From the NCBI GenBank assembly GCA_014529385.2, contig CM043960.1, positions 71,337,410 through 71,401,409 of the forward strand: DNA of 64,000 bases. The letters run 5' to 3'. This document shows positions 1 to 11,081 of the stretch, piece after piece. The stretch comes from Adiantum capillus-veneris. Taxonomy: Eukaryota; Streptophyta; Polypodiopsida; Polypodiales; Pteridaceae. Made by a program: the position numbers and the translations under genes. Every line of letters begins with the position of its first letter. Within the stretch, counting starts at the first letter, position 1. The notes under the pieces were generated by a model. The model was not told where the DNA came from. It made no database searches and saw only the letters and a program-made list of their open reading frames with translations.

Positions 1-159
1 CCTGCAGTAATTTGGCAAGGACAACTGGCTTGCCAAAGGGCTGAATATGAGCACAAAGATTGCCTGACTGTTGTGGATCTGCTTGTTTATTGGGGGAGTA
101 TGCACATAGGTGGAAAGTGAAAACATGCTTGGTGCAGCCATGACGGCTGCGACTGGTGG
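1..159. other. Left flank, no confident feature
   Basis: Short sequence left of the copia element. One plus-strand reading weakly resembles the end of a PPR tract (…VVDLL…GSMH…), and comparable PPR-like debris resumes right of the element at about 5318. The copia element may therefore have landed in a PPR pseudogene. The match is too weak for a gene call. Confidence 0.25.
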
Positions 160-164
160 CTGAA
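160..164. repeat. Target-site duplication CTGAA, left copy
   Basis: CTGAA lies directly before the left LTR, and the identical 5-mer lies directly after the right LTR at 5313-5317. A perfect 5-bp duplication is the normal product of copia integration and fixes the element ends. Confidence 0.9.
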
Positions 165-486
165 TGTAAAGAATGAGGATGCAAGAGAGCTACACAAGAC
201 AAGCACAAAGCACGCAGAGATGGAAAGCTTCTTCTTCTTCTTCACAGAAAAGAGAGTACAAAATGACTAAGTGCTAAAGCTGAAAAGTAGCACATATGTA
301 CATGCGGTCACTAAGTGTGAACTCGCTAGAAGCGTACTAGGCTGGCACTATAAGTGTAGTCCAGCTGTAGAATCACTGGCAGAGATCCTCCGTGTCAGTC
401 ACCTAACGCGCCAGTGAGTAAATGCCGTAAGCGGCCAAGACCCGTAGTGGATGCCAGCTCAAGGTGTAGAGCTCGACATCTCAACA
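165..486 (-). repeat. Copia 3' LTR (left copy)
   Basis: A 322-bp LTR which on the minus strand begins TGTTGAGATG and ends TTCTTTACA, so it has TG...CA ends. It matches 4991-5312 almost perfectly. Confidence 0.93.
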
Positions 487-872
487 CTCCCCCTCGAGCT
501 CTGCATGTCGCAGAGTCCAAGCATAGTCCGGAAACGTCGAAGCTTCTCAGCTCCGAGGGCCTTGGTAAAGATATCCGCTATCTGCTCCTCTGTGCTGACG
601 TAGACCAAGTCGATGTCGCCCGCCAACACTCGCTCTCGAACATAGTGGTAATGGACCTCTATGTGTTTGGTCCTAGCATGGAACACTGGGTTCCTAGCCA
701 ACTGCATGCTGCTGAGGTTGTCACAATGAATGACAATCTGCTGGTCCACCTGCACTCCCAAATCCTCAAGTAATGTGCGTAGCCAAGCTACCTCGCACGC
801 CGCAACTGCTGCACCTCTGTACTCGGCCTCTGTGCTCGATAAAGCAACCGTAGGCTGCTTTTGCTGCTCCAA
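459..872 (-). pseudogene. Copia RNase H tail, displaced by a frameshift
   Basis: This frame carries the rest of RNase H: ALSSTEAEY, then HIEVHYHYVRE and the terminal IADIFTKAL segment of plant copia elements. It continues the 788-4807 polyprotein in another frame. The break lies in the short T run at 859-862 (an A run on the coding strand), which looks one base short. The reading ends inside the 3' LTR, as is usual. Without this segment RNase H lacks its C-terminal half. Confidence 0.85.
487..497 (-). other. Polypurine tract of the copia element
   Basis: On the minus strand the bases just before the 3' LTR read CGAGGGGGAG. A purine run in this place primes plus-strand DNA synthesis. Confidence 0.75.
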
Positions 873-3800
873 GTAACGGCAGCACTCCCAAAAGAGAACA
901 TGAAGCCACTCGTAGATCTCCTATCAACAATGCTACCTGCCCAATCTGCATCTGTATACCCATACAATGCTAATGGTGCATCTGCTGCATAGAACAATGC
1001 GTAGTCAAGAGTACCTTGCACATACCTAAGTGTGCGTCGTACTCCATCCAAATGTGGCTTCCTCGGAAGCTGCATGAACTGACTCTCCAAGCCTACTGTG
1101 TAGCTCAAGTCTGGCTTTGTGATAGTCAAGTAGATTAGACTACCCACCATCTTCCTGTACATATTGACATCCTCAACAACATCACCCTTCTCTGCACTCA
1201 GCTTTGCATTCACATCCAAGGGAATGGAAATCGGCTTACAATCAGCCATACCATACTTTGACAACATGTCCAAAGCATATTGTCTCTGTGACAGCCATAC
1301 ACCCTCTGGAGTCCTGATCACCTCAATGCCAAGAAAGTAGCGCAACTCGCCCAAATCTTTCATTTCAAACTCCTGTTTGAGAAGACCCTTCACATGGTCA
1401 ATCTCCATAGCATTGTCACCAACAATAATAAGGTCATCTACATATATGGTAATGACCACAATCCCCACATCACTCTCACGTACATAGAGTGAATGATCAG
1501 CATGAGCTCTCCTAAAACCAATACTGACAAGATACTTGGCAATCCTGTCATACCATGCTCTAGAGCCCTGCTTCAAACCATACAAAGCTTTGAGAAGTCT
1601 GCATACATAATCTGGGTAACCTGGATCGACATAACCAGGTGGCTGATCCATATACACTTCCTCTTGCAACTCACCATTCAAGAAGGCATTCTTTACATCC
1701 ATTTGATGCATAATCCATCCTCTAGATGCAGCCACTGCTATGACAGCTCTCACAGTCGTCATCTTTGCCACTGGAGCAAAGGTCTCCTCATAGTCTATGC
1801 CATACGTCTGTGCATAACCCTTTGCGACCAGCCTTGCCTTGTGACGCTCAATGTTACCATCAGCCTTATGCTTGGTTTTATACACCCATTTACAGCCAAT
1901 AGCTTTCTTGCCACTTGGCAATGGCACCAACTCCCATGTGTCATTTGCTTCCAATGCATCCATCTCTTCATTCACTGCATCATCCCAATGCACATTTCCA
2001 ACTGCATCCTCAAAACATGTGGGCTCCACATCCTGTATCACCTTAGCCATGTAGGCTTGGTGATGCGCTAGATACCCATCATAAGTCAATTTCTGAACTG
2101 GATTTCTGACTCTATAAGATCTGCGCGGTCCTTGGTCACTCCTTTGCCCTCTAGCATCTTCTTGTACTTTCCTTACACCAGGTGTCCTGACAGCCGGAAT
2201 TCCAAATTCCTCATCAAGACTTTGTTCAGAACCATCTGAATCCATGTCTACATGTGAAAAACCTGATGATGCATCAACCATAAAGGGAGGTTCATCAACA
2301 TTTTCCTTTCCTTTTCGTGGTACATTCCCTGTACCTGTTGGTGGAGTAACCTGCGTACGTAGTCTACCATTCCATGGTTTCTCAACAGAGCCACGAGAAG
2401 AGGACTCTTGTGGTCCACTCAAAACCTGTGACTGTGGCCTCACATTTTGTACAACCACATCATCTTTTACATCAGCCCCAATAGTGCCATGTGCATTACT
2501 GTACCAGCTGCTCATCTCATCAAAGACTACATCTCTGCTCACTCGTAATTCTCGTGTAGTAGGATTGTAGCACCTGTACCCCTTTTGTTCAAGGGAATAT
2601 CCCACAAGAATACATTTCTCTGCTTTAGGATCCAATTTCCTACGCAACTCATCTGGTACATGCACGTAAGCTATGCAGCCAAACACTTTCAAGTGTGCCA
2701 AATCAGGCTTTGTACCTGTAAACTTTTCCTCAGGTGTTACATCATGCACCGCAGCTGTAGGTGTCCTGTTCATAATGTACACAGCTGTATTTACAGCTTC
2801 AGCCCAGAAATGATGAGGCATGTTCTTCTCATTCATCAATGCACGTGCAACCTCTGCAATGTGTCTGTTTTTCCTTTCTGCGACCCCATTCTGCTGTGGA
2901 GTATATCTGCATGTAAACTGTCTGTGTATACCATCCATTCGCAGAAAATCTGAAAAATCATTGGAGAAGTACTCTCCCCCTCCATCTGACCTCAATGTCT
3001 TGATTTGCATATCTGTCTCCTTCTCAATCATGACTTTGAAGTCTTGAAAGTGACCAAACACTTCACTTTTGTTACGCATGAAGTAGACCCATACTTTCCT
3101 TGTATGGTCATCAATGAAAGAGACATAATACCTACAACCATGTATACTTGCAGTATCGGTTGGACCCCAAACATCTGTGTGCACCACCTCAAGTGGCTTT
3201 TTACATACATTGCGCTCATGTGGAAATGAGCCCTTTGACTGTTTTCCAAACTGGCATGCTGCACACACTTTATGCATACCATCCACCTTGAATTTGGGCA
3301 AACCTTTTACAATCTGTTTTGATTGCATGCTGCGCAATCTCTGCTCATTGACATGGCCAATGCGTTTGTGCCAAATGTCAACATCAGCCACAACACCTGT
3401 GCCCTGTGCAAATAATGCAGCTTTTACCTCAGGCATGTCTACATTCAGCGTAAACATTCTGCCCACACATTTGCCCTCTGTGATCAGCTTACAGCCATTC
3501 TGGAAATCTTCTACATAACAGCCATTTGAATTGAAGCGAACCTGCAAACCCTGCTCAAGCATTTGTCCAACAGAAACAAGATTCTTTGTAATGTTTGGGA
3601 CATGAAGTATATCTGCTAAGTACTTTGATTTCCCACTCTTCGTATTTAGAGGTATGTCCCCTACATGAGCAATGGGGTGAGCTGTGTCATCTCCTGTCTG
3701 CACATAGCCTAACACATTTGGTTTGCGCATATCTCTAAACCACTCTCCACGAGACGTCATGTGATTAGAGGCACCTGAATCCACATACCAAACATCATCT

Positions 3801-4807
3801 TGGGTGGAATTCTCTGCAGTCATTGTATTCATTACATGCTGCATAACAAACATGCGCTCGTTTTTGCTGTCATCTGCATCTCTGCTAGTAGATGCATAGT
3901 TGCCCTGTTCTCTCTTTCTACTTGCTTTTCCCTTTGGACAGTCACGTGACATGTGACCTCTTTCACCACAAGTCCAACATTCTCTACTATCTGGAGTATG
4001 TTGCTGCCTGCTTGATCCTGCACCACGACCTCTTTGACTCCCCCTGCCTTGAGACTGGTTTCCCCTGCCACCTGTATTGTTTTGATTTGATTGACCTTCC
4101 AGAAATTGGCCCCTGCAACCCCTTGGGCCTCGACCACGACCTCTACCTCTACCTCTGTTGGAGTTAGAATAGAAGGCCTGTTCAGAATTATTTCTGCCAT
4201 GAGAAGAAGATGTGTCAAGGTTCTTCTCCTCAAGAATAAGCATAGAAATCAAATCTGGGAACACGGGGATGTCGTCTCTTGTATTCATGGAAGACCTAAA
4301 ATGTACATACTCATCTCCTAGACCATCCAAGCATGCACGGACAATGTCATCGTCTTCCACTGAGACTTTAATAGATCCAAGAGCCTCAATGATACTCTTG
4401 ATCTTCAAAGCATAATCATTGATGGAGAGGTTGTTCCTCTTAACCTGATTTAGCTCCGACTTTAGTTGAAGCTTCCTGGCCTTGGTGTTCACCTCGAACA
4501 CTCTGCCTAAGTTTTTCCATGCAATGGCGGGGGTTTCAGCATCCTGTAGATAGCCCATCATGCCATATGTGATGCTCATAGACAGCCAATACATCACTTT
4601 GCTCTGGCCTTGTTGCCAGTCCCTCAAAGCTTTCCTTTGTTCTGCTGTAGCATTTGCCTCGGGAATCTCTGGTTCCTTTTCATTGTCTCCTTCTACATAG
4701 TCCCAATAACCTTTTCCTTTTAGGAAATTTGTTATTCTGAACTTCCATGCAGGGTAGTTATTTTTCTCAAGCTTCTCAGTAACAATCTGACTGAAACCGT
4801 CAAACAT
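788..4807 (-). CDS. Ty1/copia Gag-Pol polyprotein
   Basis: One 1339-residue frame encodes almost the whole retrotransposon polyprotein. Residues about 1-220 are Gag of the UBN2/copia type. A CCHC zinc knuckle (CWTCGERGHMSRDC) lies near residue 279 after an RG-rich stretch. The aspartic protease has its DSGAS motif near 340, and the GAG-pre-integrase HKRIGH lies near 480. The integrase core begins around 545 and includes the DGGGEY and QNGVAERKN segments near 610-640. Reverse transcriptase spans about 960-1200 with KARLVAKGYAQ near 996 and catalytic YVDD near 1122. RNase H starts near 1283 (YTDADWAG). The first ATG at 4807 lies about 180 bases inside the 5' LTR and opens with a typical Gag start. 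The only visible defect is the frameshift at about 859-862. Codons are otherwise open, so the copy is young; it is not a host gene. Confidence 0.95.
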   Translation of the reverse strand: MFDGFSQIVTEKLEKNNYPAWKFRITNFLKGKGYWDYVEGDNEKEPEIPEANATAEQRKALRDWQQGQSKVMYWLSMSITYGMMGYLQDAETPAIAWKNLGRVFEVNTKARKLQLKSELNQVKRNNLSINDYALKIKSIIEALGSIKVSVEDDDIVRACLDGLGDEYVHFRSSMNTRDDIPVFPDLISMLILEEKNLDTSSSHGRNNSEQAFYSNSNRGRGRGRGRGPRGCRGQFLEGQSNQNNTGGRGNQSQGRGSQRGRGAGSSRQQHTPDSRECWTCGERGHMSRDCPKGKASRKREQGNYASTSRDADDSKNERMFVMQHVMNTMTAENSTQDDVWYVDSGASNHMTSRGEWFRDMRKPNVLGYVQTGDDTAHPIAHVGDIPLNTKSGKSKYLADILHVPNITKNLVSVGQMLEQGLQVRFNSNGCYVEDFQNGCKLITEGKCVGRMFTLNVDMPEVKAALFAQGTGVVADVDIWHKRIGHVNEQRLRSMQSKQIVKGLPKFKVDGMHKVCAACQFGKQSKGSFPHERNVCKKPLEVVHTDVWGPTDTASIHGCRYYVSFIDDHTRKVWVYFMRNKSEVFGHFQDFKVMIEKETDMQIKTLRSDGGGEYFSNDFSDFLRMDGIHRQFTCRYTPQQNGVAERKNRHIAEVARALMNEKNMPHHFWAEAVNTAVYIMNRTPTAAVHDVTPEEKFTGTKPDLAHLKVFGCIAYVHVPDELRRKLDPKAEKCILVGYSLEQKGYRCYNPTTRELRVSRDVVFDEMSSWYSNAHGTIGADVKDDVVVQNVRPQSQVLSGPQESSSRGSVEKPWNGRLRTQVTPPTGTGNVPRKGKENVDEPPFMVDASSGFSHVDMDSDGSEQSLDEEFGIPAVRTPGVRKVQEDARGQRSDQGPRRSYRVRNPVQKLTYDGYLAHHQAYMAKVIQDVEPTCFEDAVGNVHWDDAVNEEMDALEANDTWELVPLPSGKKAIGCKWVYKTKHKADGNIERHKARLVAKGYAQTYGIDYEETFAPVAKMTTVRAVIAVAASRGWIMHQMDVKNAFLNGELQEEVYMDQPPGYVDPGYPDYVCRLLKALYGLKQGSRAWYDRIAKYLVSIGFRRAHADHSLYVRESDVGIVVITIYVDDLIIVGDNAMEIDHVKGLLKQEFEMKDLGELRYFLGIEVIRTPEGVWLSQRQYALDMLSKYGMADCKPISIPLDVNAKLSAEKGDVVEDVNMYRKMVGSLIYLTITKPDLSYTVGLESQFMQLPRKPHLDGVRRTLRYVQGTLDYALFYAADAPLALYGYTDADWAGSIVDRRSTSGFMFSFGSAAVTWSSKSSLRLLYRAQRPSTEVQQLRRAR

Positions 4808-4990
4808 CTTGAAGCACTAAGACAAAATAGCTGCAATCTGCAAAAACCTGCAAATCTGCTGAACCTGCTATCGTGGTTCCTGTAACGCTTTCTACACTCA
4901 ACGAGTGTCCACAATCAAGCGTACATACAACCACTGTACTTGTACAGTAAATCTCTGTATACTGCACTTTGGAGACCTGTTCAGAAAGAA

Positions 4991-5312
4991 TGTAAAGAAT
5001 GAGGATGTAAGAGAGCTACACAAGACAAGCACAAAGCACGCAGAGATGGAAAGCTTCTTCTTCTTCTTCACAGAAAAGAGAGTACAAAATGACTAAGTGC
5101 TAAAGCTGAAAAGTAGCACATATGTACATGCGGTCACTAAGTGTGAACTCGCTAGAAGCGTACTAGGCTGGCACTATAAGTGTAGTCCAGCTGTAGAATC
5201 ACTGGCAGAGATCCTCCGTGTCGGTCACCTAACGCGCCAGTGAGTAAATGCCGTAAGCGGCCAAGACCCGTAGTGGATGCCAGCTCAAGGTGTAGAGCTC
5301 GACATCTCAACA
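4991..5312 (-). repeat. Copia 5' LTR (right copy)
   Basis: A 322-bp LTR, the promoter-bearing copy for this minus-strand element. It is 99% or more identical to 165-486 by eye. Confidence 0.93.
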
Positions 5313-5317
5313 CTGAA
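5313..5317. repeat. Target-site duplication CTGAA, right copy
   Basis: Identical to 160-164. Confidence 0.9.
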
Positions 5318-5334
5318 GAGGCTTGAGGCTTGAG

Positions 5335-5990
5335 TATAATCATTTCGACCTATTGGAGAGGCTGGGTATTGAATTTTGTTTCCCATATCAACGTCTTGCG
5401 TAATGCCACATGCCTTCAAGACAAAAGAATAGGTGGTTGCATCTTGAGCGATATCCTGGCTTTGTGTCCGTTGAAAACAGACCAGAGATTCTTGGCGCTA
5501 CCATATTTGACATACATGTCAACCAAGGCAATGTCAAGCATAACAGTCCTTGACTAACAATATCATCGTGAGTTCTTTTGCCTATCTCAACGTCTTTCAA
5601 ATTTCCACGTGCCTACAAGATGCAAGCATAGGTGATTACATCTAGGCAGATGTGCTCGCTTCGCATCAGCTAAAACCAGTCTAGAGTTTCTTAGCCCGCC
5701 CCTATCCAACATATCGTGCAATTAGCACACTCTAAGACTTAACATCCTGTACAAGAAACTCCCCAAGAACTCTTTCTCCTTCCTGAATCACACCACATCT
5801 TCCTAGCTCAGCCCTTGTTCCACATATTCTGCAATCAGTGTGATTCCAAGCGTTGGCATTCTATGAGGAGCTCCTAAAGCACCTTTTGTGCTTTCTCAAA
5901 AGATTTTTCCTTTTTCATGCAAAGCGTACTCCAAGCTTGCTATATACTTTGATTTGAAGGTATACTCTAGAGTGAGATAAGTTTTTTTTG
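5335..5990 (-). pseudogene. PPR protein pseudogene fragment (PLS type)
   Basis: Reading the minus strand gives several overlapping PPR motifs in shifting frames: ALVDMYVKYGSAKNLWSVF, then TYSFVLKACGITQDVDMGNK, and upstream of these ITYACIL, NLKDVEIGKR and THDDIV. These are the LVDMY.K.G, VF and LKAC...GK signatures of plant PLS-class PPR proteins, which bind organelle RNAs for editing or processing. No frame stays open beyond about 70 codons, and stops and frameshifts separate the motifs. The fragment is therefore dead. Its direction is opposite to the PPR-like debris inside the array LTRs. Confidence 0.7.
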
Positions 5991-8389
5991 TAGGAACCAA
6001 ATCATAATTTTTTGCCCAAAGAAAAATACTCAAAGACCAAACATGCAGAATCTCTACAACTGCTCCATGAGTATTAGAATGAAATGCAGGTTTTTCTAAT
6101 GAGTTGCATAGATGAAAATATCACAATATCACTTCTTGCTTTGTTTTATTAAGATCATCAGAATATCACTTGTTGCTTTGTTTCCAAGTAAGATCATGTA
6201 GGTATGGCATTCTAGCTCAGTCTATAGTCTAAGACCCACAATGTGACGTGTTGTTCCAGCATGTCTATCAAATGACTAGTGGAGCTTGGTAAGGCAACAA
6301 CCTTTTACAACACCATACTAATCAAACTGTGTTGCAATGCACTTGACAGGCATGCAAAGAAGACAATGCACAAAACTTGGGTCCAAATTGCTCTACGTGC
6401 AATTTTTTTATGTTTGCATATCAATGTGCGTAACACAATGGCATTACCTCTTGTTCCTATAGCTAAGCAGATTAAAATGTTGTGATGTTGTCCATGATGG
6501 TTGAATGGCTCAACTATCTCTGTGAGTGAGGCTTACAATTCTTCAATAGTGCTCACTAACCATTCAATGTGAGGATAATGATGGATAGATATCTTACATG
6601 CTTTCAACTTTGCAATGTGTTGAATCTACCCGTAAAAACTTTGCTCCTTTTCTCCTTAGTTGGTTGAAGACCGAAGTCTTCTAAACACCCCCACTATAAT
6701 TGTGATTCGTGCTCACCCAACAATAGTTGTATGAACCCTTACCACATTATGCCTTACCCTACTTTCAAATTTTTGACAATGTTGCATGAATCAGGAAAAG
6801 TGCATCTTTGCTTACAATTGTGCCGCTTGAAAATTCAATAATGTCGATTTTACGTGCAACAAAAAAAGGAAATATTCCCCAAAAGAAAATAGTGTCAAAA
6901 ATATGCAAACATTAGTAGCTCAAATTTTCAAAGTATGAGAATATGAAAAAATAGCTCAATTTTAAAAAATTTCCGTGTATGATTAGAAAAATATTTTTTT
7001 CCAAACTCTGGATTTTGGTCTTTGCAAGTTCCACCATTGCTCAAGAAAAACAATGGAAAAAAATTAATTATGGCCTTTATTTTCAAGGAGAAACCAATCA
7101 GAGAAGTAGGAACGACATAAAACTCCAATTGCTTAATACTTGACCTTGAAAATTAACGTCCAATGAACTTTTCACTTTCAACCCGGAAATCTACACTACA
7201 AATTAGATTTCTTGGTTATGTGAGCACTGAATCAAACAATTCTATAATAAGGGTTTGTAATCCTGTCTCAAAAGTGGCTCATTGGCCGACTCCTAGGGTT
7301 GTGAGCTTCAACGATACTTACCTTGCCAAGGTTTAAAACTAATGTCTTTGTAGGAATATAATCTGAGCCCCAACTTGCTGAGGAACCCATCATCAATGTT
7401 TGGGAAAAGTGTGCCTCAGCTTAGCCTTGGGCTGGTTGAAAAATCACAACAACTGATTGAAGGGAGGGAGAAAAGGAGAAAAATTGCTTTGAAAATTGAA
7501 GAAAATAGTGTTAAATTTCAAAAAATGTCGGTTATTTTTTAAAAAATCCTCTTCGAATCTATCCTAAAGGGATTTTTGTATGTTTGTGAAATGGATTTTT
7601 ATGAAACATTGCCCATCATGAAGTCCCTCAACCACCTTTTTAAAGGGCACAAATGATTTCTGAGTTCTTTGATGACTCTTCTCAAAAGTACAAGCCTTTC
7701 TCACTGCTTTAAGGACTGCCAAATTCAAGTGGCTTGTTAATCATTGTCTCCAAAATTCCTTCATGAATGTCCTCCTCCTGTCTATGTATGTAAAGGAATG
7801 GATAAGACAGTAGCCTCCTAACGTTCACTTTTCTCCAAAGAGTATCATGTACAAAGAAATGTTGTCATCAAGCTCGTGGACCTCCCGATAAGAAAAAATG
7901 GGTATATAGGTCTTTTCATGCTGCTATGTTGTTGAGTATAGGCACGACACTCGCTACAACCTTGCAATGTGAGCTTTCAAACCTCAATATAGATGTCAAG
8001 CCCTACCCCTTGCTCCAAGATCTCCCAAACAAGCTTTTGTGCATGCTTTCATGTCCTATAAAATGGGCTTTGTATATGCTAGATCTACATACATACTTTG
8101 ACTTTTGCTTCAACCCAACCCCAATGATATAGATGTAAAGCCCTATCAGCCCTTGCTCACAGAGCTCCCAAACAAGCATTTGTGCTTGCTTTATTGTCCC
8201 TTAAAATGGGCTTGTGTATATGGTATATGTGCATACATACTCTCACTTCTGCTTTAGCCCAAGTAGTTATTTCACTTCATGCAGCTGAAGACATGCTGCA
8301 AATGTCTAGAATGCCATCTCTTTCATTGCTTGCCTCCACACAATTGACTGGCTCTTATTGGGCATATATTTTGCTAACCGAATGCACGG
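5991..8389. other. Intergenic, no recognisable gene
   Basis: AT-rich sequence with only short chance frames on both strands. I recognise no domain, RNA gene or LTR boundary. The only structure seen is a degenerate tandem duplication at about 7992-8271. Confidence 0.5.
7992..8271. repeat. Degenerate 140-bp tandem duplication
   Basis: The segment starting GATGTCAAGCCCTA at 7992 recurs at 8132 as GATGTAAAGCCCTA. The two share CTCCCAAACAAGC, AAAATGGGCTT and ACATACATACT landmarks in the same order at an offset of 140 bases. Confidence 0.7.
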
Positions 8390-8414
8390 TGTCATGCCTC
8401 TTTGCGAGCACACG

Positions 8415-9315
8415 GTGAAAGATGCCAATCTACATACATATTCGAGGTTTGCCAAACTTATGAACAATGTTACTAGTTGTTATGTCAGCAAGAGAACTCA
8501 AATGTATGCAAAATGTGGGTTCGGTGCCTAGAAAGGAAGATTGGTGCTTACAAGCCGAGCTGCAATGATGCTGCCAAAAAGTGGTTTTACAAGATATATT
8601 TGTAGTGTTCGACATGCTCTCTAAGCTTGTCTTTACGGCTCGTCAATCGGAGCTACGGTGAAGAAGTTATGTCAGTTTGAAGCTGTGACAGTTTGCATAT
8701 CTAAGCCAGATTGGGTAGCTACTGATGAAGGGTCAAAGTTTATATGAATGCATGGGGCTGAAGTAATCATTTTATGGAGCGTGTCGGTCTTTTCAGATCA
8801 GCAATCAGAGTTCTGGTTGCTAAGATATTGCCCATTTAAGTTCCATCGGTGGCCAGTTTTGTACCACTTTGGTCACCTCCGTTAGTGTTCCATCTGAGAG
8901 TTTTGGCCTTCAACCAGGGAATGGTAGAAAAGGATGTCGTCTTTGGCAGTGCTTTAGTTGAGTTGTATGCCAGATGGCTAATGGAGACATGCTTTCAAAG
9001 TTATGTATGTCAAATGTAATGTACGTACAAAAGCACTTAAAGTTTCTGATGAGCTTTCAGTTCAAAATAGTTGTCTCTTGGAGCACAATGGTTGCTATGG
9101 CAAGGAAGTTTGGGGCAGTTTTAGTTGAATGTGAAGGGAAGGTCTTTCGCCAAATGCAATCACCTATACTTACATCTCGAAGGCAACTGACACTATACAA
9201 GCCATTGTAATGAGAAACTAAATTCATGATGATATCCCAGCCGAGGACTTCGGGAGGACATCTTGAGTCCAGAAATTTTTTGGTTGATTTGCATGCCAAA
9301 TATGACGCCCTTATG
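8415..9315 (+). pseudogene. PPR-derived segment inside array LTR 1
   Basis: The plus strand gives broken PPR readings: FGSALVELYAR at about 8942-8975, MYVKCN...KALKV.DEL at about 9005-9060, a VSWSTMV-like block, and NVLVDLHAKYDALMN (read in LTR 4) near the end. These are the VELY/VKC, KVFDEL and VSW.TM signatures of plant PPR proteins. Frames shift repeatedly. The homologous stretch recurs in LTRs 3, 4 and 5, so it was acquired before the array formed. Confidence 0.55.
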
Positions 9316-9654
9316 AATTGAAGGGCCAAACGGCCGCCCGCCAATGACCTAAAAAGGTGTGGCCGCCCCATGTTAAGAAGGGGGGGGGGGGTGCAATTAA
9401 AGTGGAAAAACGGGGGGAAATGAGGAAGATGGCGTGCACGCAGGGAACAATGCAGGGGAGAAGAAGAGAGTAGCTCACGCGGGCTACAGGGAGGCTCATG
9501 CGACAATTAGTAAGAAACGGGCTTTTTCTAGGTCGCCAAGGCGCCCCTGTTTCTCCGGGCAGATTTGGTGTTGTCCAAAGTTTGATCTGCCACATCATCA
9601 CCCCCATTCCCACAACGACGGCGCCATCATTGTTAAAATAGGGGAAGGGGGGTG

Positions 9655-9664
9655 CTATATATAG
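9655..9664 (+). promoter_or_regulatory. LTR 1 TATA box
   Basis: CTATATATAG followed by a purine-rich GCGAGGG. The same box occurs at the same relative position in the other LTRs, as expected for the LTR promoter. Confidence 0.6.
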
Positions 9665-10004
9665 CGAGGGTATTGCATGAAGGGAAAAAAACAGGCAAGA
9701 CAAGGAGGGAATTTGAAGGCTCTCGAGTGGGAGAGCTCGGACGGGGGAAGAAGGGTAAGAAGAAGGTACTCAATGCCAACGGCACTGATAAGCAAGGGGG
9801 TAGGAAAAGTCACAGCAGGAGAAATAAGGGAGCTCAGAGGAGCAAGGAACATCAAGCAAGACTCTCGAGTGAGGGGCTCGAACAACCAAGGAAGGAGCAA
9901 GGAGTATTGCAAGAGGGTAACGAGGATAAGCAGAAGAGGGGAGGAACAAAGGAAATGAAGGGAGGAGGGAAAAGATCTGGACTCTCTCTCTTTTTCTCGT
10001 ATAG

Positions 10005-10006
<2 letters not shown>

Positions 10007-10086
<80 letters not shown>
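10007..10086 (+). repeat. (TC)40 microsatellite in LTR 1
   Basis: Uninterrupted TC dinucleotides, about 340 bases downstream of the LTR TATA box. They would lie near the start of the transcript. Confidence 0.95.
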
Positions 10087-10090
<4 letters not shown>

Positions 10091-11081
10091 TAGAGGCCTG
10101 AATCATGAAGGGTTAATTGAGGATAAAGGGGATTGAGGTTGCATGAAAGGAGGGGTGTTCAGGAAGAAACCGTGACTTGGGGAATAAGGTGAGAAGGTAA
10201 AAGCTTGCTTTCATTCATTCAGAGATACTTGACAAGTAAGCAAAGAAGGGTTTGGACAGAACAGGTACAAACAAGGAAATTCCAAATCTTGGAAGGGCCA
10301 ATCTGTGATCATTGTGGGCTTGAATGCATGCTGCCAACGTAAGCTTGAGCATGTGACGGGGAAGAACCAAACTTATGATCAGTTGGAGGGCCAAGCAACG
10401 AGTTTTTTTTTTCTTTGAAATTTGTTAGGCAAAAGAGCCATACGGGGTGAATTTTACCTAGCGATTATGGTTTGTTTCCACCGAGGGTTGATTATCTGAA
10501 CAGGGGTTTACAAATCAAGAGACATACCAACGGCGGAGTATGCAAACAATTTGTATCAAGGGTTTGAGCTACCAAATTAATGGAAGCATCTGTTGATTGC
10601 CAACGTCAATTAAGTGTCGATATCTTGTCTAAGTTGGTTTTTAGCCATTAATTTTGTTTTCATCTCTGATATTCTTCTACAATTCTCTCTAAGCATCTCT
10701 ATATCATCATATTAACACTAAATTGGTCCTAACCATACTAGTGCTCCTTGGTTTGCACCCCGGCTGCTTCTCCGTCTATAACCAGAAGCCCGGGGCTTTC
10801 CCGATCGACCTTGGAGAGACGCGCACTCCGACAAATTTGGTGAACCCGAGGTGAACTTGACCGAGGTAGACCGAGCCAGCCATATCGACAAACCAAGAGA
10901 AAGAGATGCAGCAGATGATGAGGTTAATGGCTGCTATTTTGCAGCAACAGTATGTAAGTCAAGTGTAGAATATGAATCCAAATTTGGGTATCAATTTGAA
11001 AACTGAGAACTGAGAATTGCAGCAGTTTGCAAAAAGTGAATTGGGTGAATTTCCAGGGCATGATGCACAAACATTTTTTAA

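Larger units (their letters stand above)
165..5312 (-). mobile_element. Ty1/copia LTR retrotransposon, nearly intact
   Basis: A complete 5.15-kb element on the minus strand, bounded by two 322-bp LTRs and a perfect CTGAA duplication. In the element's own direction the order is 5' LTR, Gag, zinc knuckle, protease, integrase, reverse transcriptase, RNase H, polypurine tract, 3' LTR. This PR-INT-RT order defines Ty1/copia. The LTRs differ by eye at about two positions (180/5006-5007 region and 396/5222 region), so the insertion is recent. No initiator-Met primer-binding site follows the 5' LTR: the bases after it read TTCTTTCTGAACAGG on the minus strand, so the primer is unclear. One frameshift in RNase H breaks the polyprotein. 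Confidence 0.95.
8390..10833 (+). repeat. Array LTR 1
   Basis: A 2444-bp LTR, TGTCATGCC...CTCCGACA. In order it contains PPR-derived sequence, a G run, a TATA box at 9655-9664, a (TC)40 tract and a conserved AT-rich end. It is followed by the primer-site-like TGGTGAACCCG at 10838. Confidence 0.8.

Noticed and set aside
9652-10106. Open frames with long Leu-Ser or Arg-Glu runs (also at 12862-13782, 21819-22300, 32035-32452, 55964-56259)
   Set aside because: These are translations of (TC)n and (GA)n microsatellites in LTRs and are open only because the repeat has no stop codons.
10838-10860. Primer-binding site of the array family assigned to a specific tRNA
   Set aside because: TGGTGAACCCGA in the right place looks like a primer site, but I could not match it with confidence to a particular plant tRNA 3' end, so it is noted only as primer-site-like.
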